Part shown: positions 34,683 to 44,560 of the stretch, piece after piece | How the letters are laid out: each line of letters begins with the position of its first letter | Position numbering within the stretch: the stretch's first letter is position 1 | Position numbers and translations under genes: made by a program | The notes under the pieces: generated by a model | Databases searched by the model: none | What the model was told of the DNA's origin: nothing | Seen by the model: only the letters and a program-made list of their open reading frames with translations | Assembly: GCF_031877795.1 (NCBI RefSeq) | Contig: NC_133957.1 | Span: 7,183,009 to 7,247,008, forward strand | Source: Strix aluco | Lineage: Eukaryota > Chordata > Aves > Strigiformes > Strigidae | Length of the DNA: 64,000 nucleotides | Direction of reading: 5' to 3'

Positions 34683-35549
34683 TTAATAATTGGTCAGTCC
34701 GATCAGGGATCCCATTAATTTCTGTACGTCATTAAGGGTTTTAACTTCAAGGTTAAGTTTCACAGGTTGAGGCATTACCTGCTTACCTGTGACTGTTAGT
34801 CCTAAATACTTCCAGGGTTCTACTTTCTGCACCTTTTCGGGGGCGATAACTAATCCATAGTGTTGTAACGAATCTCTGGCTAAATTCTCCATGTCATTCA
34901 ACTGCTCCTTGTTGTTTGATGCTAACAGGATGTCATCCATGTAATGGTAACAATAACTGGTAGGGAATTTCTCCCTTACAGGTGACAAAGCTTGTGCCAC
35001 AAACCATTGACAAATTGTTGGTGAATTTTTCATGCCCTGCGGCAGAACTCTCCATTGATATCTTTTTGCAGGTTCTGCATGATTGACAGAAGGCACAGAG
35101 AATGCAAATTTTTCTCTGTCTTGACAAGCTAATGGTATTGTAAAAAAACAATCCTTGAGATCCATGACAATGATTTCCCAGTCTTGAGGGATCATGGCAG
35201 GTGAAGGCATGCCTGGTTGCAGAGCCCCCATCGTGGCCATAACAGCATTGATCTGCCGCAGGTCATGCAAAAATCGCCATTTTCCTGATTTCTTTTTTAT
35301 CACAAACACTGGAGTATTCCAGGGGCTCTGAGAGGGTTCAATGTGTCCAGCAGCTAGCTGTTCTGCCACCAATTCTTGCAGGGCCTTTAATTTCTCTGTT
35401 GGTAGGGGCCACTGATCCACCCACACAGGGCTATTCGTTAACCAGGTCAACACAAGCGTGGGTTGCCTAACACCCTGCAGCACAGTGGCCCCCGTTAAAA
35501 ATCCGTAGTAATCTTCACCCCCCACTGTGACAAGCAATCTCTCCCCCAT
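34683..35549 (-). pseudogene. Reverse transcriptase core
   Basis: A 288-codon frame with SPWNTPVFVIKKKSGKWRF, the first catalytic aspartate in VMDLKDCFFTIPL, LPQGMKNSPTICQ and the YMDD active site (YHYMDDILLA, about 34925-34945). It overlaps the end of the protease frame by 55 nt, consistent with -1 frameshift expression. The stop near 34683 interrupts polymerase. Confidence 0.85.
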
Positions 35550-36178
35550 AGATTGAGGGGAGCTGCTGTCACATATGGTTTAACGACTGCTTGTTGGCCC
35601 TCAGGATTGGTGATCAGAATTGCTGTAGCTGCTGTTCTTGCTCGTGCGGAGCCTCCCAGCCCCACTACCCCTGTGTTCACATCCTCTGTTGGCCAGGTGG
35701 ATGGCCACAGATAGTTAGAAACAATAGTCACATCGGCGCCCGTATCTAGGAGCCCCGCAAGCCTTACTGTAGTCGGTGAATGTCCATGATTTGACAGCGT
35801 GCACGTCATATGTGGTCGAGATGATGAGACAGTCTGAGACCAGCACACTTGAGGGGGCCCTGTAGAACCGAAGCCTCCATTGCCTCGCAGTCGCTGTTCT
35901 GCTTTTGGGACACAACTCAAAAAAGGAACAAGTTGAGCAAGACGAGTACCTTTTGGAATCGTAACAGGTGGATAAAGGGTCGAAACTAATGCACAAATTT
36001 GACCCGTAAAGTCAGCATCAATGACTCCCACATGCACGATTAATCCGTTTAAGGTGCTACTTGATCTTCCTATAAGTAACGCACTCAGTCCTCGTCCTAT
36101 GGGACCCCTCGCCTCAAGAGGGACCTTAACAATGTCTTTTGTAACTATAGTTATTGTGTCGGCGGTGGATACATCCAA
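35495..36178 (-). CDS. dUTPase-protease frame
   Basis: A 227-codon open frame. The N-terminal part is a trimeric dUTPase-like domain (VHVGVIDADFTGQICALV and PKGTRLAQLVPF; the catalytic-loop tyrosine is replaced by phenylalanine in the motif seen). The C-terminal part is an aspartic protease (AGLLDTGADVTIV active site; NLWGRDCLSQWG). It overlaps the nucleocapsid frame by 28 nt, the gag/dut-pro overlap of betaretroviruses. The frame is open, but the provirus as a whole is defective. Confidence 0.82.
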   Translation of the reverse strand: MDVSTADTITIVTKDIVKVPLEARGPIGRGLSALLIGRSSSTLNGLIVHVGVIDADFTGQICALVSTLYPPVTIPKGTRLAQLVPFLSCVPKAEQRLRGNGGFGSTGPPQVCWSQTVSSSRPHMTCTLSNHGHSPTTVRLAGLLDTGADVTIVSNYLWPSTWPTEDVNTGVVGLGGSARARTAATAILITNPEGQQAVVKPYVTAAPLNLWGRDCLSQWGVKITTDF

Positions 36179-38066
36179 CCCTGCTGAGCCAGTTGTTGCG
36201 GCTGATAGCTGCTCACAGAGGGGATTTGACCTGCTGTCTGGAGGGGATTTGATGTCCTCGCGCGCCCTCTCGCGCTCTTCTTGTGGTTTCCCTGTATCGG
36301 TTGCCCGTTAGCATGAAACTTGGAACGACATTGTTTCGCGAAATGTCCCAATTTCCCACATTTATTGCAATTAGTTCCTGGTGGGACAGTCATGGGCTGC
36401 TTGCCTGCCGACCTTCTGTTCGGGCAATTTACTTTCATATGACCGTCTTTACCACATCCAAAGCATTTTCCTGTATTTCGCATGTTCATGGCAGTAGCTA
36501 AAGCCGCCATTTTATGTTCCACTGTACCAACCTTTGAACATGCGGCCACCATGTCAGGAATAGAAGGATCTCCTGGTAAAGACTGTATTATCTTTTGGCA
36601 GTCCTCATTAGCATTATCCTTTGCTAGCTGTTTGCACAACATTTGTCTTAACGTTTCATCTTCTACCTGTTTCTCCAATGCAGCAGATATTTTTTCTACA
36701 AATTGCAAAAAGGGTTCTTTAGGACCTTGCCAGATAGCAATATACTTCTGTTTTGGAGCTGCCACTTCCATGGTTCGTTTTAATGCTGTAATCCCTATGT
36801 GTTGTGCCTGTTCAAGGACAATCGGAGGCCACGTAGCTTGCAGCTGAGTGTTACTAAATGGTCCCTCGCCAAGCAAGGCGTCTTCTCCGAGTCCTAACCT
36901 CGGATTGTCTTGTGGCAGTCGAGCATTATTTTGTGCAGCTGCTCATGCCATCTGCCTCAAAGTAGATTGAAACACTTGTAATTGCACGGGCTGAAACAGC
37001 ACTTGTGCGAGATGTGTAACATCATATGGACACAACAAATCTGTGCTGATTATTCGAATAAGTTGCATCACCTCAGGAGAATTGATTCCAAATTTCTGTG
37101 CTTTATTCTGCAAATCCTGCACCACCTTCCAACTGATCGGATTGTGCTCATCATGCTCATTTGTGCCTGCAACAGCTTTATAAACAGGGAATGCACCATA
37201 AGCCTCTGCTGCTATATCTACAGGCTTTGGACATGCCGGGGTTGGAGAGTACGGGCTGAGGCGTTCAACAAGATCCCAGTTGCCAGCTTCAGCAGCATAC
37301 TTCCTAACTCCCTCCCAAAATCGATCAGGGGACCTTGGAATTACAGTTACTGTGGATGGAGGGAGAGTCCATGGCTGGGCTTTCTTCAGCATAGGTTTAT
37401 CTGTGATATGTAGAGTTTGTAAAGCCGTGGTTAAAGCTTCTTCTCCCTCACTTTCATTTTCGCTCTCGCTCTCTGGTTCTGTGTTACCCGCCCTATTTTC
37501 CTCCTCGGGGGGGGGCTGATGGAATCACCCCTTCTGCTGCTGCGCCGCTAGGGGCTGCCGCTGCACCACTAGGTGGGGGGGGGCTCCTCATCGCCCCGCA
37601 AAATATTTAATGGTGGAGGAGGAGGAGGTGGGCGAGGGCGCGATCTGCTTTTGCCCGTGAGGGGTTTCCTGCCTGCTATTCCTGAGGCTGAGGTATCCAC
37701 TGCCTTTGTCCCTTTGCCACAGTCCTCCCCGTCATTGTCTTCAGGTCGAATGTCTGTTAGTTTCCCATCAGAGGCCTCACGCTCTATCTTCCATTCCTTT
37801 AAGGTTTCACTCAATAAGCGCCATGTGGTTGCCAACTCACATGCCTCTTTTTGTCCTTTAGAGACCTCATCCAATATTTTCAATCCTACTGCTTGCCATG
37901 CACTCACACTGAATGCAGTAACTGTTGTGGCTTCAAAGCCTTGCATCTTACTCCATAGCAAAATCTTTTTCAGGCTTTGTTCTGAGGTTTTAAACCCCTT
38001 TCTTTTTAATAGGGCTTTCCAGGTAGACAAAATTGTCTCCTCTTCCTTTGTTAATGACTGCCCCAT
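36151..38066 (-). pseudogene. Gag: matrix, capsid, two-knuckle nucleocapsid
   Basis: Starts MGQ at 38064-38066 (a myristoylation-type N-terminus). The matrix frame runs to 37569, with a proline run near 37610-37625. After a frame change the capsid N-domain is at 37392-36943. After a TGA at 36943-36945 the capsid C-domain and nucleocapsid are at 36876-36151, with the major homology segment near 36700 (WQGPKEPFLQFVEKI) and two CCHC knuckles (CFGCGKDGHMKVNC and CNKCGKLGHFAKQC, about 36320-36465). At least two lesions break it. Confidence 0.85.
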
Positions 38067-38257
38067 AATTACAGTCCCGTTCCAGGTGGCTCACCTTTTT
38101 AGGTGTCGAAGTTCAGGTCCGGACCAGGCAGATTCCCTCTGCTCTCAGCTACACCGGGCTCCGTCTCCGCGGCTCTTCCCGCCACTGTTATACTTCTCCT
38201 TTAAATGACCACTTCGCTCTAATCACGTCGCTCTAATCAATCATGTCGCTCTAATCA

Positions 38258-38275
38258 ATCACGTCGGGGTCACCA
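38258..38275 (-). other. Primer binding site, tRNA-Trp type
   Basis: On the minus strand TGGTGACCCCGACGTGAT begins 2 nt after the 5' LTR. This is the tRNA-Trp primer site known from alpharetroviruses (recalled, 18 of 18). The leader just downstream (38221-38257) repeats parts of it, with three copies of an AATCA(C/T)GTCG-type unit. Confidence 0.85.
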
Positions 38276-38277
38276 TT

Positions 38278-38610
38278 TGTCGCAGTTGAGACGGACACGA
38301 CAAACATCAGATTGTGTGAAAGCGACCAAAATGGCTGCAAAAGCACCTTTATTGTTCTAACAAGCTTTTTTATAACCTTCTTCAAAGTAGGTGTTCATAC
38401 AGGATTGGTTTACTTTAGTAACTAACAGTTCACGATTGGGTGATAGTTTCTCGCCTGAATCGTCAGGACAGTTCTTCTTATCTTAGTTCTCTAATCTTGT
38501 TTCCATGGCACTTCTCGGACTTTCTGGTCTCTCATGGATACACTGGAATCTCATCAAGGTTAAATTCTTCTTCAGTTAGACTAGAGGCAGACCCGCTGCC
38601 TCCCCCGACA
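38278..38610 (-). mobile_element. 5' LTR of the mosaic provirus
   Basis: 333 bp, partner of 27051-27384. It abuts the polymerase of the next ERV at 38611. Confidence 0.85.
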
Positions 38611-39128
38611 GGGTTGTGCTTCCACCCCTGGGGCAGTTGATTCCAGGTATATTGGACACCCCTCCACGTGAAAGCAAACTGTGGCCTGCACTCTTCTGCC
38701 AAAGGAATTGAAAAGAATGCATTGGAAATGTTGATTGTGGCATACCACTTGGCTGCCTTTGACTCCAGTTCATATTGGAGCTCTAACATATCTGGTACAG
38801 CAGCACTCAGTGGTGGCGTCACTTCGTTCAGGCCATGATAGTCTACTGTTATACTCCACCCTCCGTCAGACTTTCGCACTGGCCATATTGGGCTATTAAA
38901 AGGCGAATGTGTCTTACTGATGACACCTTGGGTCTCCAGTTGACGGATCAGTTCTTGGATGGGAGCCAGAGAGTCTCGGTTTGTGCAATACTGCCGTCGG
39001 TGCACGGTCCTTGTAGCATTTGGCACCTGTTGTTCTTCAACTCGCAACAATCCTACAACAAAAGGATCTTCTGAGAGGCCAGGCAGATTAGACAACTGTT
39101 TGACCTTCTCTGTGTTCACACTGGCCAC
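38611..39128 (-). pseudogene. RT N-terminal part, truncated
   Basis: Fingers and palm: SPFNSPIWPVRKSDGGWSI, the first catalytic aspartate replaced by asparagine (ATINISNAFFSIPL at about 38705-38745), QFAFTWRGVQYTWNQLPQGW. The reading ends at the LTR of the neighbouring provirus (38610), so YxDD is absent. An in-frame stop near 39135 separates it from protease. Confidence 0.8.
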
Positions 39129-39140
39129 ACCAAAAGCCCA

Positions 39141-39437
39141 TCAGTATCCTTTTGGGTCTTTGAAATACCCCCTCTTGAGGTAGTCAATGCCCAAGATACA
39201 AGGGGCTTCTGGGCCAGTTACAATGGGATGTTTTTCCCACTTGTCCCCGGTCAAGCTAACCTCGGACTCCAGTACTGACAGTTCTTGACATGCCCCTGTC
39301 ACTCCTGAGATCCAGATAGGTTCTGCCCCTCTATAACTTGATGGCATTAATGTACACTGTGCCCCGGTGTCGATTAAAGCCTGGTACTTCTGTGGATTTG
39401 ATGTGCCAGGCCATCGAATCCACACTGTCCAATACAC
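39141..39437 (-). pseudogene. Protease
   Basis: A 98-codon frame with the active site LIDTGAQCTLM and the C-terminal CILGIDYLKRG. It continues into RT across one TGA. Confidence 0.78.
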
Positions 39438-39671
39438 CCGATCATCCCTTTCCTCCTCCTGGCTGGAGGCACGGGCCCTCTATTCCTATTCTTGGTCAGA
39501 GTATTCACTGTCTGACCCTTGCCGTGCCAGGCCGGAAACTCCTTCATCAGGGCCAAGGGAGGTGATCTCAGTCTTCCTGTATCTGGGAGATAGCTGATTA
39601 CTTTCTTGCGGTTTCACACCAGCTACATTAACAACGTTCTTGGATGTCTTCTTCTTGGCAGGGGTCTTTCC

Positions 39672-41069
39672 TCACAATTCATGTACACGAGCTTCCAACT
39701 TGAAGGTGGGTTGACCATCCCACTTCCTCATGTCCTCCCCCTGGTCACGCAGGAAGAACCAAAGTTCGCCACGTGTCATACGCCTGGGTTTTCCTTTCCC
39801 TCTGACTGGGGTGGAAGAGAACTGATTTCTTGGGGTGCTCCTGACATCTAAGGCACTCGCCCGTAGAGATGAGGAGGTACCAAGACTCTCTTCAAAGTTC
39901 TGAAGCCAGGAAGAGACTGCCTCCACAGCTGGCCTACATCTTAGTCCTTCTCCCACATCCATTTCTGGATAGTACATCGCAGCCAAGCCGGCAGAATACG
40001 AGGATGGCGCACCTTTAATCACCTTCCTCCACATGGCCCGTGTGCACAGGACATCCTCTGGATTTTTAGGGGCTTCATCATTATCTGGATCACTATAGAT
40101 GACTTCCAGCACTGCTAATTCTCTCAGGTACTGGACACCTTCATCTGCAGTAGCCCACTTCCCTGGGGAGTTGTCCGTAAGATCTTCCTTGAAAGGATAT
40201 CTTGCTTTAACACTTGAAAGGAGCCATCTCCACAGACTGCAAATTGCTGTTTCTTTTCCAATTCCCCTTTCAATTCCTCGATCTCTAGCAAGGGAACCCA
40301 GCTGTTGGGCTTCCTTACCTTCCAGCTGTTGAGCATCAGCCCCATTATCCCAGCATCGAAGCAGCCAGGCAGCAATCCGCTCACCCGGCTGGCGGCTATA
40401 GTCTTTCTGCAGATCTCGCAGTTCTGATGATGTCAGGGACCGGGTAGTTTCTGCCTCCTGTTTGAGTTCTGTTATTCCCTCTTCTGACCCCTTTGCTGAA
40501 GGACCAGCTTCTTCCTCTTCTTTCTCCTCCCTTATTAATCGAGGGTATGGGCATGTTTTTCTCCTTGTCCACTGTTCCTTTTTTACTACTGGGGCAATCT
40601 CTGCTGTTGTTGTTATTGTTTGAGTTCCTATCTCCACCACAGTCCTTTGAGAGCACTGAACTGCAGCTCGATAAGCACAGGTCAGGCCCCAGTACAGCGC
40701 TAGGAGTTGCTGATTTTCACTGGGATAGGCAAAGCACCCTTCTATCAGGTGTTGTGTCAATTTTGCGGGGTTGCTTGACTGTTCAGGGGTAAGATCCCAG
40801 GCTACAGGAGGTGATAACCGTCCTAGGAATCTGCCCAAATCCTTCCACTCCCCCTGCCACCCAGGGACAGGCCGCCTCAGGGCACGTTTTGGTATTCTCT
40901 CACCCCAAATTTGCCTTCTCTTACACCAAAAACCTAACGTGCTCCACACAGCCCACAATAGGCGAACAGCATTAATGAACAGTATCAAAGAGCTAACATA
41001 AGGATTAATAAGCACTTCGGGAGCTTGCAGAATAAAACCACTCATGATGTTCCCAATTTCTTCCAGCAT
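39672..41069 (-). CDS. Open gag frame of the ERV-L-like element
   Basis: 465 codons without a stop. An N-terminal hydrophobic stretch (VSSLILFINAVRLLWAVW) is followed by a central acidic segment (EEKEEEEAG) and a capsid-like region (SELRDLQKDYSRQPGERIAAWLLRCWDNGA and on, 40300-40410; only the order is given here). No CCHC knuckle. The C-terminus is basic (GKGKPRRMTRG). It begins about 120 bp downstream of the primer site. I see no lesion, but the rest of the element is missing. Any expression would be speculation. Confidence 0.75.
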   Translation of the reverse strand: MLEEIGNIMSGFILQAPEVLINPYVSSLILFINAVRLLWAVWSTLGFWCKRRQIWGERIPKRALRRPVPGWQGEWKDLGRFLGRLSPPVAWDLTPEQSSNPAKLTQHLIEGCFAYPSENQQLLALYWGLTCAYRAAVQCSQRTVVEIGTQTITTTAEIAPVVKKEQWTRRKTCPYPRLIREEKEEEEAGPSAKGSEEGITELKQEAETTRSLTSSELRDLQKDYSRQPGERIAAWLLRCWDNGADAQQLEGKEAQQLGSLARDRGIERGIGKETAICSLWRWLLSSVKARYPFKEDLTDNSPGKWATADEGVQYLRELAVLEVIYSDPDNDEAPKNPEDVLCTRAMWRKVIKGAPSSYSAGLAAMYYPEMDVGEGLRCRPAVEAVSSWLQNFEESLGTSSSLRASALDVRSTPRNQFSSTPVRGKGKPRRMTRGELWFFLRDQGEDMRKWDGQPTFKLEARVHEL

Positions 41070-41192
41070 GTTCCCGAGCTTAGCAAAATAAAGATAAGCA
41101 GAGCAATAAACAAACCCGTGACCAGCACAAGAGCTTGTCGCTTAATAACTGCTGTAGCTATAGCACAATTAATATAAAACTGCCGTTGTCCC

Positions 41193-41210
41193 GCCCCACG
41201 TTGGGTGCCA
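41193..41210 (-). other. Primer binding site, tRNA-Lys type
   Basis: On the minus strand TGGCACCCAACGTGGGGC, 8 nt after the LTR. It differs at one position from the tRNA-Lys1,2 primer site as I recall it (TGGCGCCCAACGTGGGGC). Confidence 0.7.
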
Positions 41211-41218
41211 AAAAAGAC

Positions 41219-41826
41219 TGTGGTGGTTTGACCTTGGCTAAATGCCAGGTACCCACCAAGTCGCTCTATCACTTCCCCCCCTTCCCCTTTTTTCTCAACA
41301 GGGCAAAGAGGGGAAAGAAAATAAGATAGGAAAAAAAAACCCCAACCCTTGTGGGTAAAACAAAAGCAGTTTAATATAAGCAAAGCAAAGCAAAGGTCCA
41401 TGCGTGGAAGCAAAAAAAAAAAAAAAACAGATTTATTCTCTACTTCCCATGAACAGGCGATGTCGGGCCTTCTCAGGAAGCAGGGCTGCAATACGCATAG
41501 GGGTTGCCTCGGAGGACCAAGGGTGACCCCACCCCCTTCCTCCTTTCTCCCACCTTTATACTGAGCAGACGTCAGATGGTCTGGAATATCCCTTTGGTCA
41601 GTTCGGGTCAGCTGTCCTGGTTGTGTCCCCTCACAAGATCTTGCCCACCCCATCCCACTGTGGCGGGGGGAAATGTCAGAAAGAGCCTTGGTGCTGTGTG
41701 AGCACCACTCAGCAGTAGCCACACCACCAGTGTGCTATCAACACCCTGCCAGCTCCCAACATAAAACACAGCACCATGAGGGCTGCTACAGGGGAAAACC
41801 AATTCCAGCTCAGCCAGACCCAGTAC
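41219..41826 (-). mobile_element. 5' LTR of the ERV-L-like element
   Basis: About 608 bp and very similar to the solo LTR at 24433-25035; most blocks are identical, with small A-run and point differences. Its outer end (41826) touches polymerase of a plus-strand ERV exactly at the RT active site. Confidence 0.85.
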
Positions 41827-42146
41827 CAATGGATGAAATCCTTATAGCAGCAGAAACACAGGAGATCATGGAAAACCCTCTTGGTTTAACCAAAGACTCA
41901 CTATCTCAAATGGGGTTGCAAATAGCACCTGAAAAGGTACAGAGATCATCACCGTGGCAGTACCTGGGGTGGAGAATTTGTGAACAGACCATTGTCCTGC
42001 AACAAGTTAAACTTAAAACTGATGTTAAGACTTTAAATGATTTGCGGAAACTGTTGGGAGCCATAAATTGGATACGGCCGTTGTTGGGCCTAACTAATGA
42101 TGATCTGCATAGCTTGTTTGATATTTTGCAAGGAATCCTTCACTGA
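41827..42146 (+). pseudogene. RT thumb and connection fragment
   Basis: MDEILIAAETQ (the YxDD motif with E for the second D and the tyrosine lost at the junction), then GLQIAPEKVQ, WQYLGWRI and LNDLRKLLGAINWIRPLLG. These match the same region of the mosaic provirus in style. Stops follow at 42144. Confidence 0.78.
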
Positions 42147-42440
42147 CATCACCCAGAGGACTTACAGAGAAAGCGAAACAAGATCTCCACCGTGTAGCTA
42201 ACGCCATGTCAGAAACACGAGCATCGCGATGTGTGCCCGGCCATCTGTATCAACCGATATTATTTAACCCTCCAGGGCAGCCCTATGCTCTGCTGTTTCA
42301 GTAGGTTGAAACACTTAGTGACCCTCTTGTTATTGTTGAATGGATTTTTTTGTTTTGTTTTTTGTTTTGTGACACCAAATGCACAAGACGGTCACTACTC
42401 ATCCAGAAATGTTTGCCAAACTGATCATGAAAGGTAGGCA

Positions 42441-43301
42441 GTGCCTGCTATCACTTGCTGGTCAGCAACCTGTGTGTATCCTTGTTCCGGTTACTATGCA
42501 CATGTTACATGGCTAATACAAATGTCTTTGGGCAAGCTTGGCTTTCACATGCATTTTTTCCACCAAAACGCCAGGCCAATACAAAACCAGTTTTCTTTAT
42601 CAAGGCGTCAGGCTAAAGACATCATCGCCACTTGCCCTGAGTGCCAGAAGGACTCCCTCTCTTCAACAGCTAGTGTTGTCAACCCTCGGGGACTCACCTC
42701 AGAATTATGGCAATCTGATGTCACTCACTTTGCTGCATTTGGAACGTTAAAATATGTACCTGTGTCTGTTGATACCTTTTCTGGAGCAGTGTTTGCTTCC
42801 TGCCATACAGTGGGGAGTCAAGCATCTGCCCGGCATTCCCCACTCACCGACCAGACAGGCCATTGTGGAGCGTACGCATGGCACGCTAAAGCATCTATTG
42901 CAACAACAAGAAGGGGAGATGGAAGGGATAAATCTACACCTCACGAAAGGCTAAATAAGGCATTATATGCCATGAACTTTTTAAACATTTCCCCTGTCTC
43001 ACAGGTGCCACCAATATTGCGTCACTTCTCGTCACAGATACCAGACCAACAAGAAGTCCAGGGCAAGGCTCAAGTGTTAGCAAAAAACCTGGAGAGTGGT
43101 AACTGGGAAGGACCAGATCCTTTAATAACCTGGGGAAGAGGTTATGCTTGTGTCTCCACAGGTCACGGTCCCCGGTGGTTACCGGCAAGGTGCGTGCGAC
43201 CATACCTGAGGTGTGAGAGGCAGCTTTTGGTGGACACTCAGGAGCCGGCTGTGGGTGCTGTGGATGCCCCTGTGCCGACAGTTTGCGGTCTCTTCGACTG
43301 A
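42441..43301 (+). pseudogene. Integrase with an internal deletion
   Basis: The zinc domain CPEC is near 42635. The catalytic-core aspartate in LWQSDVTHFAAFGTLKYV is near 42705-42760. After 42800 the core is shortened: the segment holding the second catalytic aspartate is absent, and GVKHLPGIPHSPTRQAIVERTHGTL (about 42818-42890) is in another frame. The C-terminal domain (ESGNWEGPDPLI) is near 43095-43130. Not functional. Confidence 0.78.
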
Positions 43302-44056
43302 TCATTTAAGCAGAATGGATGGGTAATGCTTGCTGCTGCAACGGGACAAAATACACTATCTCTGTCCTTAATTATCACACTACGGTGGACAACTCTTTTA
43401 AGAGAAAATGAATAACAGTAATCGCAACTCCTTAATGACATATATAGGCTTGCTAGACACTAGTGAAAGATGTAGCTTAGACAAAATGTAGTTATTAATA
43501 AGGATGAAATGCTATAAGAATGTGTGTATTCAACTTTCTTTGTTTAGCAATATTGAGAATTAAGAACTCAAGTGTTTAACCTTATTAGAAACTCCGTTGG
43601 TTTCCCCCCTGAGTGGTGGCCAGGCTCTGGGTGGAACCCAACAGGAGGATGAGATCAGATGTTTCTGCTCAAAGAAAATTGCCAGTTATTTTGGCCTGTT
43701 GATTTAGAGGCTGGACCTGCTTGCAGCGATGTTGGATGCCTCACCTACGGATGGACGCATCGCGTAGGATTTCCGGTTTGCGAGGAAGGGCACTCTAAAT
43801 CCTCGCTGCATCCAGGGTTCCCCAGTGATTGCGCATCTGAATGTTAGTACCCCATTAAGTAAGTGTGCTATTCTGTATCTTCCTTATTTTGTAATACTTA
43901 GTGAAAGTCTGTCCTACTCTTTTCAACTAGTAACTGTAACTGCTGTTTTGTTTTTAGCCTTTTGTAGAATTGTTTTAGGTATACTGTGTTTTTTGAAGTT
44001 TTTCTAAACCTTAATTGATAAAGCTCTGAAACAAGTCTTGCAGGTGCAGCTGTAAA
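43302..44056 (+). other. Region expected to hold env, none recognisable
   Basis: Short frames only. A hydrophobic stretch near 43900-44005 could be a decayed membrane anchor, but the evidence is weak. Confidence 0.45.
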
Positions 44057-44560
44057 ACAAAGAAGGGGGAGATGTGGGAGGCATCGGCCTGTCAGCTCTG
44101 CACAGCCCCTGAGAAACAGCAAGGCTTTGATGAGAAACAGCCTTGGGAGAAAGATAAGAAACTGCTGAGCTGTGCCAAGGTGTCAGAGGAAAACAACGGA
44201 GAGCTGCAACACTGAGCTGTGGGAAAGTGCTGAGCTGTGAGAAGTTGCTACCGCGAGAACAGCACATGAACGAGAGGTGATTGGTCTGCACAGCGCGTGG
44301 TAGAGGGGTCTGATGCTGATAGGAGAAAAGGTTGAGAGCTGTCTAATTGCTGATTTGCTAATTATGAAGTAAGAGCTTTGGCGAGAGCATAAGTACATAC
44401 TATTGGAAAAATAAACGGCTTTGCTTGTTATAACTCTCATAGAGTTGAGCAGGTCCAATATCCTCCTGCAAGAGTCACGCAGTCTTGAAGCCAGCGGAGG
44501 CCAGGAAAGTTCTTAGGTCAGGCACAAACCCTGGAGCTCTGACGCCACGTTGGCCCGTTA
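44057..44560 (+). mobile_element. Polypurine tract and 3' LTR of the plus-strand ERV
   Basis: The purine tract AACAAAGAAGGGGGAGA ends at 44072, followed by the LTR start TGTGGGAGGC (44073). AATAAACGG at about 44410 is the likely polyadenylation signal. The LTR's CA end is ambiguous, between about 44470 and 44560. Confidence 0.65.

Larger units (their letters stand above)
27051..38610 (-). mobile_element. Mosaic beta/alpha-like provirus with tRNA-Trp primer site and nested CR1
   Basis: Flanked by LTRs of 334 bp (27051-27384) and 333 bp (38278-38610) that differ at roughly 18 positions (about 5%). Own orientation: 5' LTR, primer site, gag with two zinc knuckles, dUTPase-protease, RT, RNase H, integrase, env, polypurine tract, 3' LTR. 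The dUTPase and frame overlaps are betaretrovirus-like. The env transmembrane part and primer are alpharetrovirus-like. A 4.4-kb CR1 splits env. Without the CR1 the provirus is about 7.1 kb. Stops and frameshifts in gag, pol and env make it defective. Confidence 0.88.
38611..41826 (-). mobile_element. 5' half of an ERV-L/spuma-like element, Lys-type primer site
   Basis: Own orientation: 5' LTR (41219-41826), primer site, a long open gag, protease, and RT up to LPQGWKHNP, where the mosaic provirus abuts. The rest of pol and the 3' LTR are not found on the far side. Gag has no zinc knuckle, as in ERV-L-like elements. Confidence 0.82.
41827..44560 (+). mobile_element. 3' half of a betaretrovirus-like ERV
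   Basis: Starts inside the RT active site (MDEILIA) and continues through RT thumb, integrase, a 0.75-kb stretch without a recognisable env, a polypurine tract and an LTR. The 5' half is missing. The minus-strand ERV-L-like LTR abuts it. The end of its LTR is uncertain within about 100 bp. Confidence 0.75.

Noticed and set aside
43825..44007. Hydrophobic 60-codon frame as an env membrane anchor
   Set aside because: Only hydrophobicity supports it. None of the env motifs (CX6CC, LQN region) is present nearby.
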